14,029 nt of DNA from JBBRHF01 sp038223055 (lineage in GTDB: Bacteria > Actinomycetota > Actinomycetes > JACCUZ01). The stretch is from contig JBBRHF010000117.1 in assembly GCA_038223055.1 (NCBI GenBank), forward strand, positions 1 to 14,029. Reading direction: 5' to 3'. Position numbers and translations under genes: made by a program. Position 1 is the stretch's first letter. Each line of letters begins with the position of its first letter. Shown here piece by piece: positions 1 through 5,802 of this stretch. The notes beneath the pieces are model-generated. The model saw only the letters and a list, made by a program, of their open reading frames with translations. It made no database searches and was not told the origin of the DNA.

Positions 1-132
1 CCGGGTCTACGCGACCTGCTCACCGTCCAGACCGCCCGCATCCTGCGACACCCCGTCTGGAAGGAAATCCACAGAAACACCCGGCCATCCAATACAATCC
101 AATTCCGCCTGCAGAAGTTCAACGAAACGTGA
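1..132 (+). CDS. 3' end of an unidentified gene (truncated by window edge)
   Basis: This is an open frame from the first base to a TGA at 130-132, giving the last 43 residues of a protein that starts outside the window. Third codon positions are mostly G or C and the composition is that of a basic, folded protein (tail ...RLQKFNET). I do not recognise a family. The reading may run on by frameshift near 125-133 into the antitoxin-like frame that ends at 217, in which case the two would be one broken gene. Composition only; low confidence. Confidence 0.3.
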   Translation, partial: PGLRDLLTVQTARILRHPVWKEIHRNTRPSNTIQFRLQKFNET

Positions 133-217
133 TGCTACCGAACAGGCACCGTTGCCCAACGGAGTCGTCAGCCCGACGCAGGAGGAGTTGGCTGCGGCTG
201 ACGCCAATCAGTGGTAG
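131..217 (+). pseudogene. Antitoxin-like C-terminal tail upstream of the MazF toxin
   Basis: This frame ends in TAG at 215-217 and encodes a tail reading ...SPTQEELAAADANQW. Acidic, Ala-rich C-termini of this sort are common in antitoxins paired with MazF-like toxins. The frame stays open to the left edge of the window but holds no ATG, and its upstream part does not look like protein. The N-terminal DNA-binding half expected of such an antitoxin is therefore not visible. It could be a remnant left by a frameshift near 130, or chance. The alternative toxin GTG start at 211 would overlap its last codons, which is the usual antitoxin-toxin arrangement. Confidence 0.25.
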
Positions 218-240
218 CGACCAACGGCGGTCTAGCGCCG

Positions 241-552
241 ATGCGTGGCGAACTGTGGTTGTGCGCAGTGCCGGTCGCGGGGGTCCACCCGGGTGTCGTG
301 CTGACCGTGAACCGGATCGCTGAGCCTCTGTCCTCGGCCACGGTAGCCCTCGTTACTGGTGCGTCTGGACCGGACGTGACACACATTCGCATCGGGCGTG
401 ACGCCGGCGCCACCACGTACGACGAGTCCTATGTGAATTGCACCGACCTGCACTCGGTTGCCAAGCCAAGCCTGCGCCGCCAGCTTGGCCGCTTGGCGCC
501 GGCCGAGATGCGCAGCGTTGAATCGGCTTTGCGGGTGATTCTCGGGTTATGA
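241..552 (+). CDS. MazF/PemK-family endoribonuclease toxin
   Basis: A 103-residue protein of normal MazF length. It opens with MRGELWLC, the usual first beta strand of MazF/PemK toxins (consensus R-G-E-[IL]-W). A HPGVVLTVN strand, a VTGASGP loop and a DESYVNCTDLHSV segment follow, matching the family pattern of a strand ending in a 'CDQIRTV'-like motif. The tail RRQLGRLAPAEMRSVESALRVILGL is the typical C-terminal helix. MazF toxins cleave mRNA and are normally held inactive by a co-encoded antitoxin. I chose ATG 241 because it puts the conserved RGELW at the N-terminus; GTG 211 in the same frame would add ten residues. No strong ribosome-binding site is visible. No intact antitoxin gene is visible in the 240 bases upstream. 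It lies beside a tRNA integration scar. Confidence 0.75.
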   Translation: MRGELWLCAVPVAGVHPGVVLTVNRIAEPLSSATVALVTGASGPDVTHIRIGRDAGATTYDESYVNCTDLHSVAKPSLRRQLGRLAPAEMRSVESALRVILGL

Positions 553-572
553 CACCCACAGTTCAGGGCTCC

Positions 573-617
573 TGGTGGGGCGGGTAGGACTCAAACCCAC
601 GACCCAAGGATTATGAG
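573..617 (-). tRNA. 3' half of a tRNA with CAT anticodon (Met/Ile2 type), partial; probable att site
   Basis: Read on the minus strand, the segment gives the anticodon loop CTCATAA, anticodon-stem 3' strand TCCTT, variable loop, T-arm GTGGG-TTTGAGT-CCTAC, acceptor 3' strand CCGCCCC and ACCA end. The matching 5' strands (AAGGA for the anticodon stem, GGGGCGG for the acceptor) are absent from the flank beyond 617, so tRNA identity stops at the anticodon loop. A 3' half starting at the anticodon loop and running to CCA is the standard core carried by tRNA-targeting tyrosine integrases. By orientation, the former element lies to the right of 617 and the distal chromosome to the left. No integrase gene is visible in the window. 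Confidence 0.75.
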
Positions 618-1020
618 ACCGTTCGGCCGGCGAGGCTTCAAGTTCGACACCGCATGCGTCAACGACGACGAGGCGCCAGAGCGCGCGTGGTTGCCTCGTC
701 TTCACCATGGTGATCCGCTGCTGCACGCGGACAGCACCGCCGGCGGGATCTTGGAAAGGGCCTGCCGTCGCCTTTTTGGGGTGGAGGCCAGGGTCCGATG
801 TGATGCGGCGTCACCTTGACCGCCACCCGTGCTGGCTGGCCGGGTCATGGGCTACCTCCCGACGGCTTGTTACGGATCGCCCACCAACAGGGGCTCGTGG
901 GCAGCTCTGCGATCGAGCGGTCGCTGTTGCCTGTGGCCGACGAGACGACTGTGCGAGGCCGCGGCGACCAACTGCCTACGCCAGTGGGCTGATCACGGCA
1001 CCCGCGAGCTGCGGGTTCGC

Positions 1021-1207
1021 CTCTCCGGACCGGCTTGTCGGGCACGTCGCGGAGGAGGTGGACGCCCTGGACACGGCCGATTTCGAGATCGCTGCCCGCA
1101 CCCCTGGGCCGCGCCGGGTAACGCTCGCCCAGCTCGACGAGCCGATGCACGAACAGACCGCCCTCGGCGCGGTCGAGGGCGGTCGAGGGCGGTCGAGGGC
1201 GGCCTGA
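1021..1207 (+). pseudogene. Fragment of an unidentified protein running into a tandem repeat
   Basis: The frame reads ...VGHVAEEVDALDTADFEIA... and ...RRVTLAQLDEPMHEQ..., with strong G/C third positions. It then enters the GGTCGAGGGC repeat and stops at TGA 1205-1207, which is created by the repeat itself. The coding quality begins near 1021 with no start codon and no ribosome-binding site. It is therefore probably an internal piece of an older gene. I do not recognise the family. Confidence 0.2.
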
Positions 1208-1237
1208 GGGCGGTCGAGGGCGGTCGAGGGCGGCCTG
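1171..1237. repeat. Nested 10-bp tandem repeat (GGTCGAGGGC)n
   Basis: There are three exact copies of GGTCGAGGGC at 1171-1200, an interruption GGCCTGAGGGC, two more exact copies at 1212-1231, and GGCCTG again. The pattern is thus a 10-bp unit inside a longer unit that has itself been duplicated. The unit is not a multiple of three, so copy-number change would shift the reading frame that crosses it. Confidence 0.85.
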
Positions 1238-1389
1238 CGTGGTGGCACCGATCCGGTACGAAGGATGCCGATCGCGGGATCGATTTACGGGTCGACGTTC
1301 TCGCTCATCGCCCGCGCGATGCGGGCCGAGCTGCCGAACGGGCGGGAGGCCGGCGTGCGCCCACGGCGGTCGCTGACCGCTCCTGGTCG

Positions 1390-1598
1390 TCGCTCCCCCG
1401 CTGCGGGGCTTCGGGCACGCCGCACCGCGCGCGGGTCCGCCGGCCGTACTCTGGTGCGGCTGCGGAACCACGCTTCGAGAGCGGCGTACTCCCCCTCAAT
1501 CCGGGGATTCTGGTGACGATGACATTGACCGCCCAGACGTGGTCCGCGGCCCCGCCCTCACGCAGGGTCCGACTCAGCTCGGGCACGACGCGAGCGAG
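1390..1598 (-). pseudogene. Remnant of an unidentified gene, frameshifted
   Basis: On the minus strand, about 1598-1505 reads as VPELSRTLREGGAADHVW plus AVNVIVTR. Coding quality then moves to another frame, reading PRIEGEYAALEAWFRSRTR over about 1505-1440. The two parts look like one protein broken by a single-base shift near 1505. It sits just downstream of the ABC permease on the same strand, so it may once have belonged to that operon. I cannot name the family, and no start codon is convincing. Confidence 0.25.
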
Positions 1599-1658
1599 GT
1601 GCGGCCCCGGCGGCGGGCAGCCGCACCACGGTCGGTGTCCGCGGCCGCACGTTGGACA

Positions 1659-3044
1659 TCACGCCACCCGCAGGTGCGCTGGGTCGGTGGCCTCTCGAAG
1701 CCGCGACCGCAGCAGCGTTGTCGAGAGTCGGGTGGCCAGGAGGACGGCGGCCGAGGCGAGGAGGGCAGCTGCCAGGGTGGGCAGCGCCGCGACGGCGAGC
1801 TGGCCGGGGTTGGCGAGATAGGTCACCATGGCTCCTCCCAGTACTGCACCGAGCGCGGCGGCCGGCACAGCGGCCGCGGACTGTTGCCGGCGCAGGACAG
1901 CCTGCAAGGCAATCACGTCCACGCCCATGGCGACAAGCGAGGCCAGCGGTCTGCGAGCGTCGAGGAGCTGGTCAGCGGCGCCCACCAGCAGGGTGAGGAC
2001 GGCGACCGCGATCGCGATGACGACGCCGACAGTGGCCAGGGCGTAGCCGGTCAGGTAGAAGCCGAGGTCGGAGTAGTGGTCCCGCCCGGCGACCAGGTCG
2101 GTGACCATGACCGCCTCGACGCCTAGGGCGAGGCCGCAGACGACGAGAACTGCGGCCACCCGGCCGGCGGCGTTCGGATCCGCGGCCAGCCGGCTTCCGG
2201 CGAGCAGGTCGATCGCCGGGCCGCGCCGCGCCAGGCGACGGCCCCGGCGACGAACCAGGCGCGGACCGATGGAGAAAGCCAGCAGCAGCAGTCCGGCCAG
2301 CAGCACCGCGAACTCGACGAATTCCCCGCGGTGTCCCTGCGGGAACACCACTGCCGCGGTGCCGAGCAGCGCCAGGCCGACGCCCATCGCGGCCAGGTTC
2401 GCCCAACCCGGCTGGGGCGAGGCACGTCGGCCGCGGACCCCGAGCGGGTCGGCCACGACCGCGCCCTGCAGAACCGCGCCGGAGCACGCCCCGAGCAGCA
2501 CCCCCGCGAGCACGGCGACCGCCCACAGCAACAGGTCCACCACGTCGGGAGCGGGCAACAACTTCAGGCCGCTGGCCGGAAGGAGCCCGAGGAGCACCCA
2601 GAGCACAACGTACGCCGGGCCGGCCGCGACCGCACCCGTCGCCGCGGCTGACGCGGCCTCCAGCCCAGCGACCCGGCGGACATCCCCGGGCGTGCCGCCG
2701 GCCAGCCGCAGGGACGACATCCGCCGCTCGCGGGCCAGCGTGCCCACCCGCAGTGCCTGCACCGCGAGCGCGAGGACGGGCACGGTGAGCAGCAGGGCGC
2801 CGAGCACGACTCCGGGGCGCAGCCCGGCCTGGCTGACGTAGGGCGCCAGGTCGCTGCCCGGTCGCTCACCGCAGTGACCGTTGCAGGTGTCTCCGCCGTC
2901 GCTGTCGATGCCCAGCCGGGCGATCCGGGCACCCGCCAGCAGCAGGGCGCCCGCAACCGTCACGGAGCCAGAGACCAGCGCGAAACGGGCTCGGTCGGCC
3001 CCGGCAGCCGATCGGGCCAGCAGCGCGACGCTCGAGAGCCTCAT
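1659..3044 (-). CDS. FtsX-like ABC transporter permease
   Basis: A 461-residue membrane protein beginning MRLSSVALLARSAAG. One transmembrane segment lies near residues 22-41, followed by an extracytoplasmic loop with a CNGHC cysteine pair. Several further hydrophobic segments come next, including the GVVIAIAVAVLTLLVG stretch. A cytoplasmic loop holds LDARRPLASLVAMGVD, the 'R-R/G-ASL-..-G' coupling motif common in FtsX/MacB-type permeases. The terminal pair of helices is Ala/Leu-rich. The ATG overlaps the stop of the upstream ATPase gene in an ATGA (3041-3044), so the two were translationally coupled. The ATPase is now truncated, leaving the permease without its engine unless another ATPase serves it. 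Substrate unknown; such systems often export lipids, peptides or antibiotics. The frame is intact, but loss of the operon head makes expression doubtful. Confidence 0.8.
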   Translation of the reverse strand: MRLSSVALLARSAAGADRARFALVSGSVTVAGALLLAGARIARLGIDSDGGDTCNGHCGERPGSDLAPYVSQAGLRPGVVLGALLLTVPVLALAVQALRVGTLARERRMSSLRLAGGTPGDVRRVAGLEAASAAATGAVAAGPAYVVLWVLLGLLPASGLKLLPAPDVVDLLLWAVAVLAGVLLGACSGAVLQGAVVADPLGVRGRRASPQPGWANLAAMGVGLALLGTAAVVFPQGHRGEFVEFAVLLAGLLLLAFSIGPRLVRRRGRRLARRGPAIDLLAGSRLAADPNAAGRVAAVLVVCGLALGVEAVMVTDLVAGRDHYSDLGFYLTGYALATVGVVIAIAVAVLTLLVGAADQLLDARRPLASLVAMGVDVIALQAVLRRQQSAAAVPAAALGAVLGGAMVTYLANPGQLAVAALPTLAAALLASAAVLLATRLSTTLLRSRLREATDPAHLRVA

Positions 3045-3299
3045 CGCAGCACCGACTCGGTCTCGACGACGCCGTCGCGCAACCGCAGCTCCCGGTCCGC
3101 CCGAGAAGCCACCACGTTGTCATGGGTCACCAAGACCACGACCGCGCCCCGCTCCCGAGCGGCGGCGACGAGCAGGTCGAGAAGGAGTTCGCCGCCGAGG
3201 GTGTCCATGCTGCCGGTGGGCTCATCGGCGAAGATCACGGCCGGACCGGTCACCAGTGCCCGCGCCACAGCGACCCGCTGCGCCTGGCTAGCGGCTCAG
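3041..3299 (-). pseudogene. ABC transporter ATP-binding protein, 5'-truncated
   Basis: Only the last third of an ABC ATPase remains. The QAQRVAVARAL helix follows the signature motif, then come Walker B and D-loop FADEPTGSMDT, the H-loop VTHD and a tail ending RELRLRDGVVETESVLR. Walker A, the Q-loop and an intact LSGGQ are missing. CTGAGC, encoding the L-S of the signature, is still present at 3299-3294. The next seven bases (CGCTAGC) replace the six expected for Gly-Gly, shifting the frame. Nothing further upstream resembles an ATPase. It partnered the permease at 1659-3044 through a four-base overlap. The break lies in the short gap before the acetyltransferase, pointing to a deletion or recombination junction near 3300. 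Confidence 0.75.
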
Positions 3300-3383
3300 C
3301 CACCACGACCACCCCCGTCGCGGGAACACCGACCGGCCTTCAGGGCGCGTCGGGTGCCAGTCCCCAGTGGCCGCACTCCGCCG

Positions 3384-3977
3384 TCAGCCGCGTGGGTCCT
3401 CCGGCGCCATCCGATAGAGGCCATGGCGACGCCAGTCATCGCCGGCCTTCGCGCGGGGATGGTCGAACTCGCCATCAGGTCGCATGCCGATCCGCTCCAT
3501 GACGCGGCGGGAGGGCGAGTTGGCCTGCACCGTGAAGGAGACGATCTCGGGCAGCATGAGGACGTCGAAGCCATAGGCGAGTGAAGCGCGCGCAGCCTCG
3601 CTGGCGATCCCCAGCCCCCACCACTGCGGCCAGAGTCGCCAGCCCACCTCGACGAGCGGCTCCTGATGGGGGAACGGCGGATCGAACGACGGCGGCATGA
3701 GACCGGTGCAGCCGGCAAAGCTCGTCGAGCCGCGGTCGCTGCGCCGGACCTCGACAACCCACATCGTGAAGGCCATGTCCGCATGCAGGCTCACCAGCCG
3801 GTCGACGAACGCATCGGATGCGGAAGGCTCCATCAGGCCGGGGAAGTAAGCCATCACGCGTGGATCCCGGTTCATCGCCGCGAACGAGCGGCGGTCCTCC
3901 GGGCGCCACGCCCGCAGGGTCAGCCGCGGGGTGCGCAGGGCGACGTACGCCGTGGAGTCCTCGCCGCTGCTGTCCAC
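3384..3977 (-). CDS. GNAT N-acetyltransferase, RimJ/RimL type
   Basis: A 197-residue protein. It begins with the LRTPRLTLRAWRPED strand typical of the RimJ/RimL branch, followed by FAAMNRDPRVMAYFP. The central VEVGWRLWPQWWGLGIASEAA segment is motif A, where the Q/R-x-x-G-x-G/A loop holds acetyl-CoA pyrophosphate (here QWWGLGIA). The end has the usual ANSPSRRVMERIGM helix and strand. The family moves acetyl from acetyl-CoA to an amine such as a protein N-terminus, antibiotic or metabolite; the substrate cannot be read from sequence. The GTG start (3975-3977) is preceded by GGGAGG at good spacing on the minus strand. It is a complete gene between two broken ones, so probably a later arrival or under selection. 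Confidence 0.88.
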   Translation of the reverse strand: MDSSGEDSTAYVALRTPRLTLRAWRPEDRRSFAAMNRDPRVMAYFPGLMEPSASDAFVDRLVSLHADMAFTMWVVEVRRSDRGSTSFAGCTGLMPPSFDPPFPHQEPLVEVGWRLWPQWWGLGIASEAARASLAYGFDVLMLPEIVSFTVQANSPSRRVMERIGMRPDGEFDHPRAKAGDDWRRHGLYRMAPEDPRG

Positions 3978-4061
3978 CAGTGACCTCCCGCCTAGATGAT
4001 CCTGTCAGCCAGCCTCGTCGATGGCCCGCCAGGTCATCGCGGCGGGCCGGATCCCGGAGCC

Positions 4062-4168
4062 GACACTGGGCTTGGAACCTGTCGTGTTCTTGTGGGGCGC
4101 GCTGGCAAGGCACGCTCGCCTTCGACACAGATGAACAGGCTGACGCGTACCTCGCCCAGTACAAGATC
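4062..4168 (+). pseudogene. Possible gene fragment interrupted by the ISL3 element
   Basis: The plus-strand frame reads WNLSCSCGARWQGTLAFDTD followed by EQADAYLAQYKI, right up to the terminal repeat of the insertion sequence at 4169. The pattern resembles a small domain of a DNA-binding or recombinase-type protein, but I do not recognise it. Beyond 4169 the frame runs a few codons into the element. If real, it marks the sequence into which the element jumped. Confidence 0.2.
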
Positions 4169-4540
4169 GGCTCCTCGCTAGATCGTGTGGATTTGGGGTA
4201 GCGGGAGCCTGCCGGCGGTGAGGTAAACAATGGTGATCATCTTGGTCTGGTTGCGGTAGCCGCGGGCTCTGCGCTTGGCAGCTTGGATCAGCGAATTCGT
4301 GCCCTCCAGCAGCCCGTTGCTGATCTGATTCTTCTGCCAGGCGATGATCCCGTCCCAGTGCGCCTCGACGAGTCGGACGAACTCTTTCCCCGGCTGCAGA
4401 CGTGATCGTTTCGCGCCGTAGCACCAGCGCCGCCGGTATGCCTCGGCGTGCTCTGGGGTCGGCTGGTCGTGGAAGCCGTTGAAGTCATCACGCCAGCGAG
4501 CTGCCCGGGCGGTCTGCAGGCGCATCGAGGGCGGGTCAGC
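4169..4540 (-). mobile_element. Remnant of an ISL3-family insertion sequence (right end)
   Basis: The outer end at 4169 begins GGCTCCTCGC, close to the GGCTCTTCG-type terminal repeat of ISL3-family elements. The transposase stop lies only nine bases inside. The flanking ACAAGATC (4161-4168) would be the 8-bp target duplication expected for this family. The other end of the element is missing, so this cannot be confirmed. Recognisable sequence ends around 4540. Confidence 0.6.
4178..4540 (-). pseudogene. ISL3-family transposase, C-terminal fragment
   Basis: About 115-120 residues of a protein that is normally around 400 or more. The segment AKRRARGYRNQTKMITIVYL is highly characteristic of the ISL3 DDE transposase C-terminus. 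Just before it lies SNGLLEGTNSLIQ, carrying the last catalytic acidic residue (E of the DDE triad). The N-terminal zinc-finger region, helix-turn-helix and the two Asp residues are absent; a TGA blocks the frame just upstream of 4543. It cannot be active by itself. Confidence 0.8.
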
Positions 4541-4638
4541 CAGGTCAGCTGCTCACGCTGTTTGGCGGCAGACCCGCTGGATCTGGCTGGTCGGCTCGCC
4601 GTCAACGCTGTCTGGTAGGTCGCGCTTCGTGACACCGG

Positions 4639-4659
4639 GTGAGGGGTTGCCCCCCTCAC
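4639..4659 (-). terminator. Perfect 8-bp hairpin after the ArdC-like pseudogene
   Basis: GTGAGGGG (4639-4646) pairs exactly with CCCCTCAC (4652-4659) around a five-base loop. On the minus strand the stop codon of the ArdC-like frame (4656-4658) lies in the first arm, so the hairpin sits directly at the gene end. There is no T-run after it, so it could be a terminator without U-tract or a stabilising 3' structure. Confidence 0.45.
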
Positions 4660-4899
4660 GAGCGGTCGGTCAGGCCGCGGGCGGCGGCCTCGTCCTCAAC
4701 GTCCAGGGCCTCGACGAGCGCGTTCACCGCGGCGCGGACCCGACCGGCGTCTCCTTGATGACGTCGGCCTTGGCCGGCTGGGGCCATCCGTCCCACCTAG
4801 CCGGTGCTGTAGGCGTTGGCGTCGAGCCCGAGCATCCCGGCGACGACGTAGGCGAGGCTCTCGGCCTCGACCTCGTTGCCCTGCTCGAGCTCGTGGTCG
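4656..4899 (-). pseudogene. ArdC-like antirestriction protein, C-terminal fragment with frameshifts
   Basis: The minus strand encodes NEVEAESLAYVVAGMLGLDA plus NAYSTG and then TAG at 4799-4797. The EVEAES..AYVV..MLGLD..AYS block is the conserved C-terminal part of ArdC-type proteins of actinobacterial plasmids and conjugative elements, where it follows the HExxH metallopeptidase motif. The expected continuation appears in a shifted frame (WPQPAKADVIKET), then in the first frame again (GRVRAAVNALVEALDVEDEA ... LTDRS, stop 4658-4656). So there are at least two compensating frameshifts plus a stop. The HExxH motif and the ssDNA-binding N-terminus are missing; similarity stops near 4880-4899. ArdC-type proteins protect incoming conjugative DNA from restriction, so this is a trace of a mobile element. 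Confidence 0.7.
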
Positions 4900-4904
4900 C
4901 ACGG

Positions 4905-5254
4905 GGTGGCGACCGCGCACTCTGGGCCGACGCCCTCGACCGGGCCGTCGAGGTCATCGCCGACGCCCGACGCTGCTACGAGGAGCACGAGCTGCACCGC
5001 GACCCTACCTCCGGTTCGTGCTCGAGCTACGCTCCGAACAGTTGAGCGCACTGGGTGGGCTGCTCATCGGCACCCGCCGTGGCGACCGCGCCCGACAGTC
5101 ACTGCTCCTGGCCCTGCACCGGGATACAGCCGTCGACCCGGCCAGCGTCCCCGGATCGGACAATCGGTTGCGGCTGCTGCTGTCGGCGCCTGACCGTGTC
5201 GACGTTCCCCGACCCAGACCTCCGAGCTCCATGGCCCGCCCGGGCGCCGCCTGA
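4905..5254 (+). pseudogene. Unidentified gene fragment, frameshifted
   Basis: Two adjacent plus-strand frames look like one helical, Arg/Leu-rich protein. From about 4905 the frame reads GDRALWADALDRAVEVIADA then RRCYEEHELHRD. Near 5010 coding quality passes to another frame, with PYLRFVLELRSEQLSALGGL and LIGTRRGDRARQSLLLALHR, ending at TGA 5252-5254. A single insertion or deletion around 5005-5015 would rejoin them. There is no start codon in a credible place and no family that I recognise. The left edge abuts the broken ArdC-like gene on the other strand, so 4890-4905 is probably a recombination junction. Confidence 0.35.
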
Positions 5255-5760
5255 GCCGAGGGCGACGTTCGAAACATTCGCTAACTTCGAGCGGCAACGC
5301 TTCCTTGCCGGCGCTCTGAGGCGGCAGTGCGGAAGCGGCGCCAAAGCCGAAGGCGGGCGGCAGACTTGCATGTCACGCCCATGTGATCAACTCGATTGTC
5401 TGCCGATGAGCGGATGCGCAGAAATGGGATTAACGGTCGATGCGGTCACCTCGTCGATTAACACTCCCTCGCGCATTGCCTGCCGGACGCCCATCGGCTG
5501 TTCGGGTCGAACGTCGAAGTTCGACGACCTCTGCCACGTCGGCCCCACGGGATCGGTGCGCGGTATCCAGCGTCAGTCGCGGCTACTAGAGGATGCCCTC
5601 AGGATCGATGTCTGGCCAGACTCGGTCTAGGTGTCCGGCGGGCGGCTCTCATTGCGGTTGCCCACCGCTTGATGGTGTGGCTCTCTTTCGGTCTGCATCC
5701 CGTCGGGCGGCGGAATGTCGTGCCGCTGAAGTGATGCGCGCCGGTCGGCGTCCACCTTGC
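5255..5760. other. About 500 bases without a supported gene
   Basis: GC is lower here and in-frame stops are scattered. A plus-strand frame ending at 5628-5630 (...LLEDALRIDVWPDSV) and a minus-strand frame ending at 5600 (...LDRVWPDIDPEGIL) each look faintly protein-like at their ends, but neither has a start or a recognisable domain. I see no RNA gene, repeat array or clear promoter. Confidence 0.4.
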
Positions 5761-5802
5761 TACGTTGCCGCCATGACTAGGTGTCCCGGTGGGCGGGCGT
5801 GA
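5761..5802 (+). promoter_or_regulatory. Possible -10 element and leaderless nine-codon ORF overlapping the reductase start
   Basis: TACGTT at 5761-5766 lies six bases before ATG 5773, a spacing typical of leaderless actinobacterial transcripts. From that ATG a nine-codon ORF (MTRCPGGRA) ends at TGA 5800-5802, overlapping the GTG start of the reductase at 5799-5801 in GTGA. No good -35 is seen. It may be coupling by a mini-ORF or a fusion scar. Confidence 0.35.

Larger units (their letters stand above)
618..1389. other. Gene-poor mosaic of short coding scraps
   Basis: No intact gene is supported here. Several short stretches look like protein in different plus-strand frames: about 856-985 (ending at the TGA before 'tcacgg'), about 1021-1207, and about 1265-1350. 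They do not join into one reading frame and match no family I recognise. Frame changes every 100-200 bases with good codon composition in each suggest decayed or recombined gene fragments. A weak hairpin with a T-run (AAAGGGC at 755-761, GCCTTT at 770-775) could be an old terminator. Confidence 0.4.

Noticed and set aside
573..650. A complete tRNA gene on the minus strand
   Set aside because: The flank beyond 617 gives neither the GGGGCGG acceptor strand nor the AAGGA anticodon strand nor a D-arm, so only the 3' half is present.
755..775. Strong intrinsic terminator with a T-run
   Set aside because: The stem is only six pairs with a bulge, and the T-run is part of the stem. It is noted as weak only within the 618-1389 region.
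1171..1237. CRISPR array
   Set aside because: The repeat units are 10 bp and contiguous, with no unique spacers and no cas genes nearby.
845..1471. A 208-codon minus-strand frame across the repeat region
   Set aside because: Its Pro/Arg-rich sequence includes the translated tandem repeat and shows no protein-like pattern.
1659..3044. Long plus-strand reading frames opposite the ABC permease
   Set aside because: They are antisense shadows in very GC-rich coding DNA: low-complexity Ala/Arg/Thr/Pro compositions with no domains.
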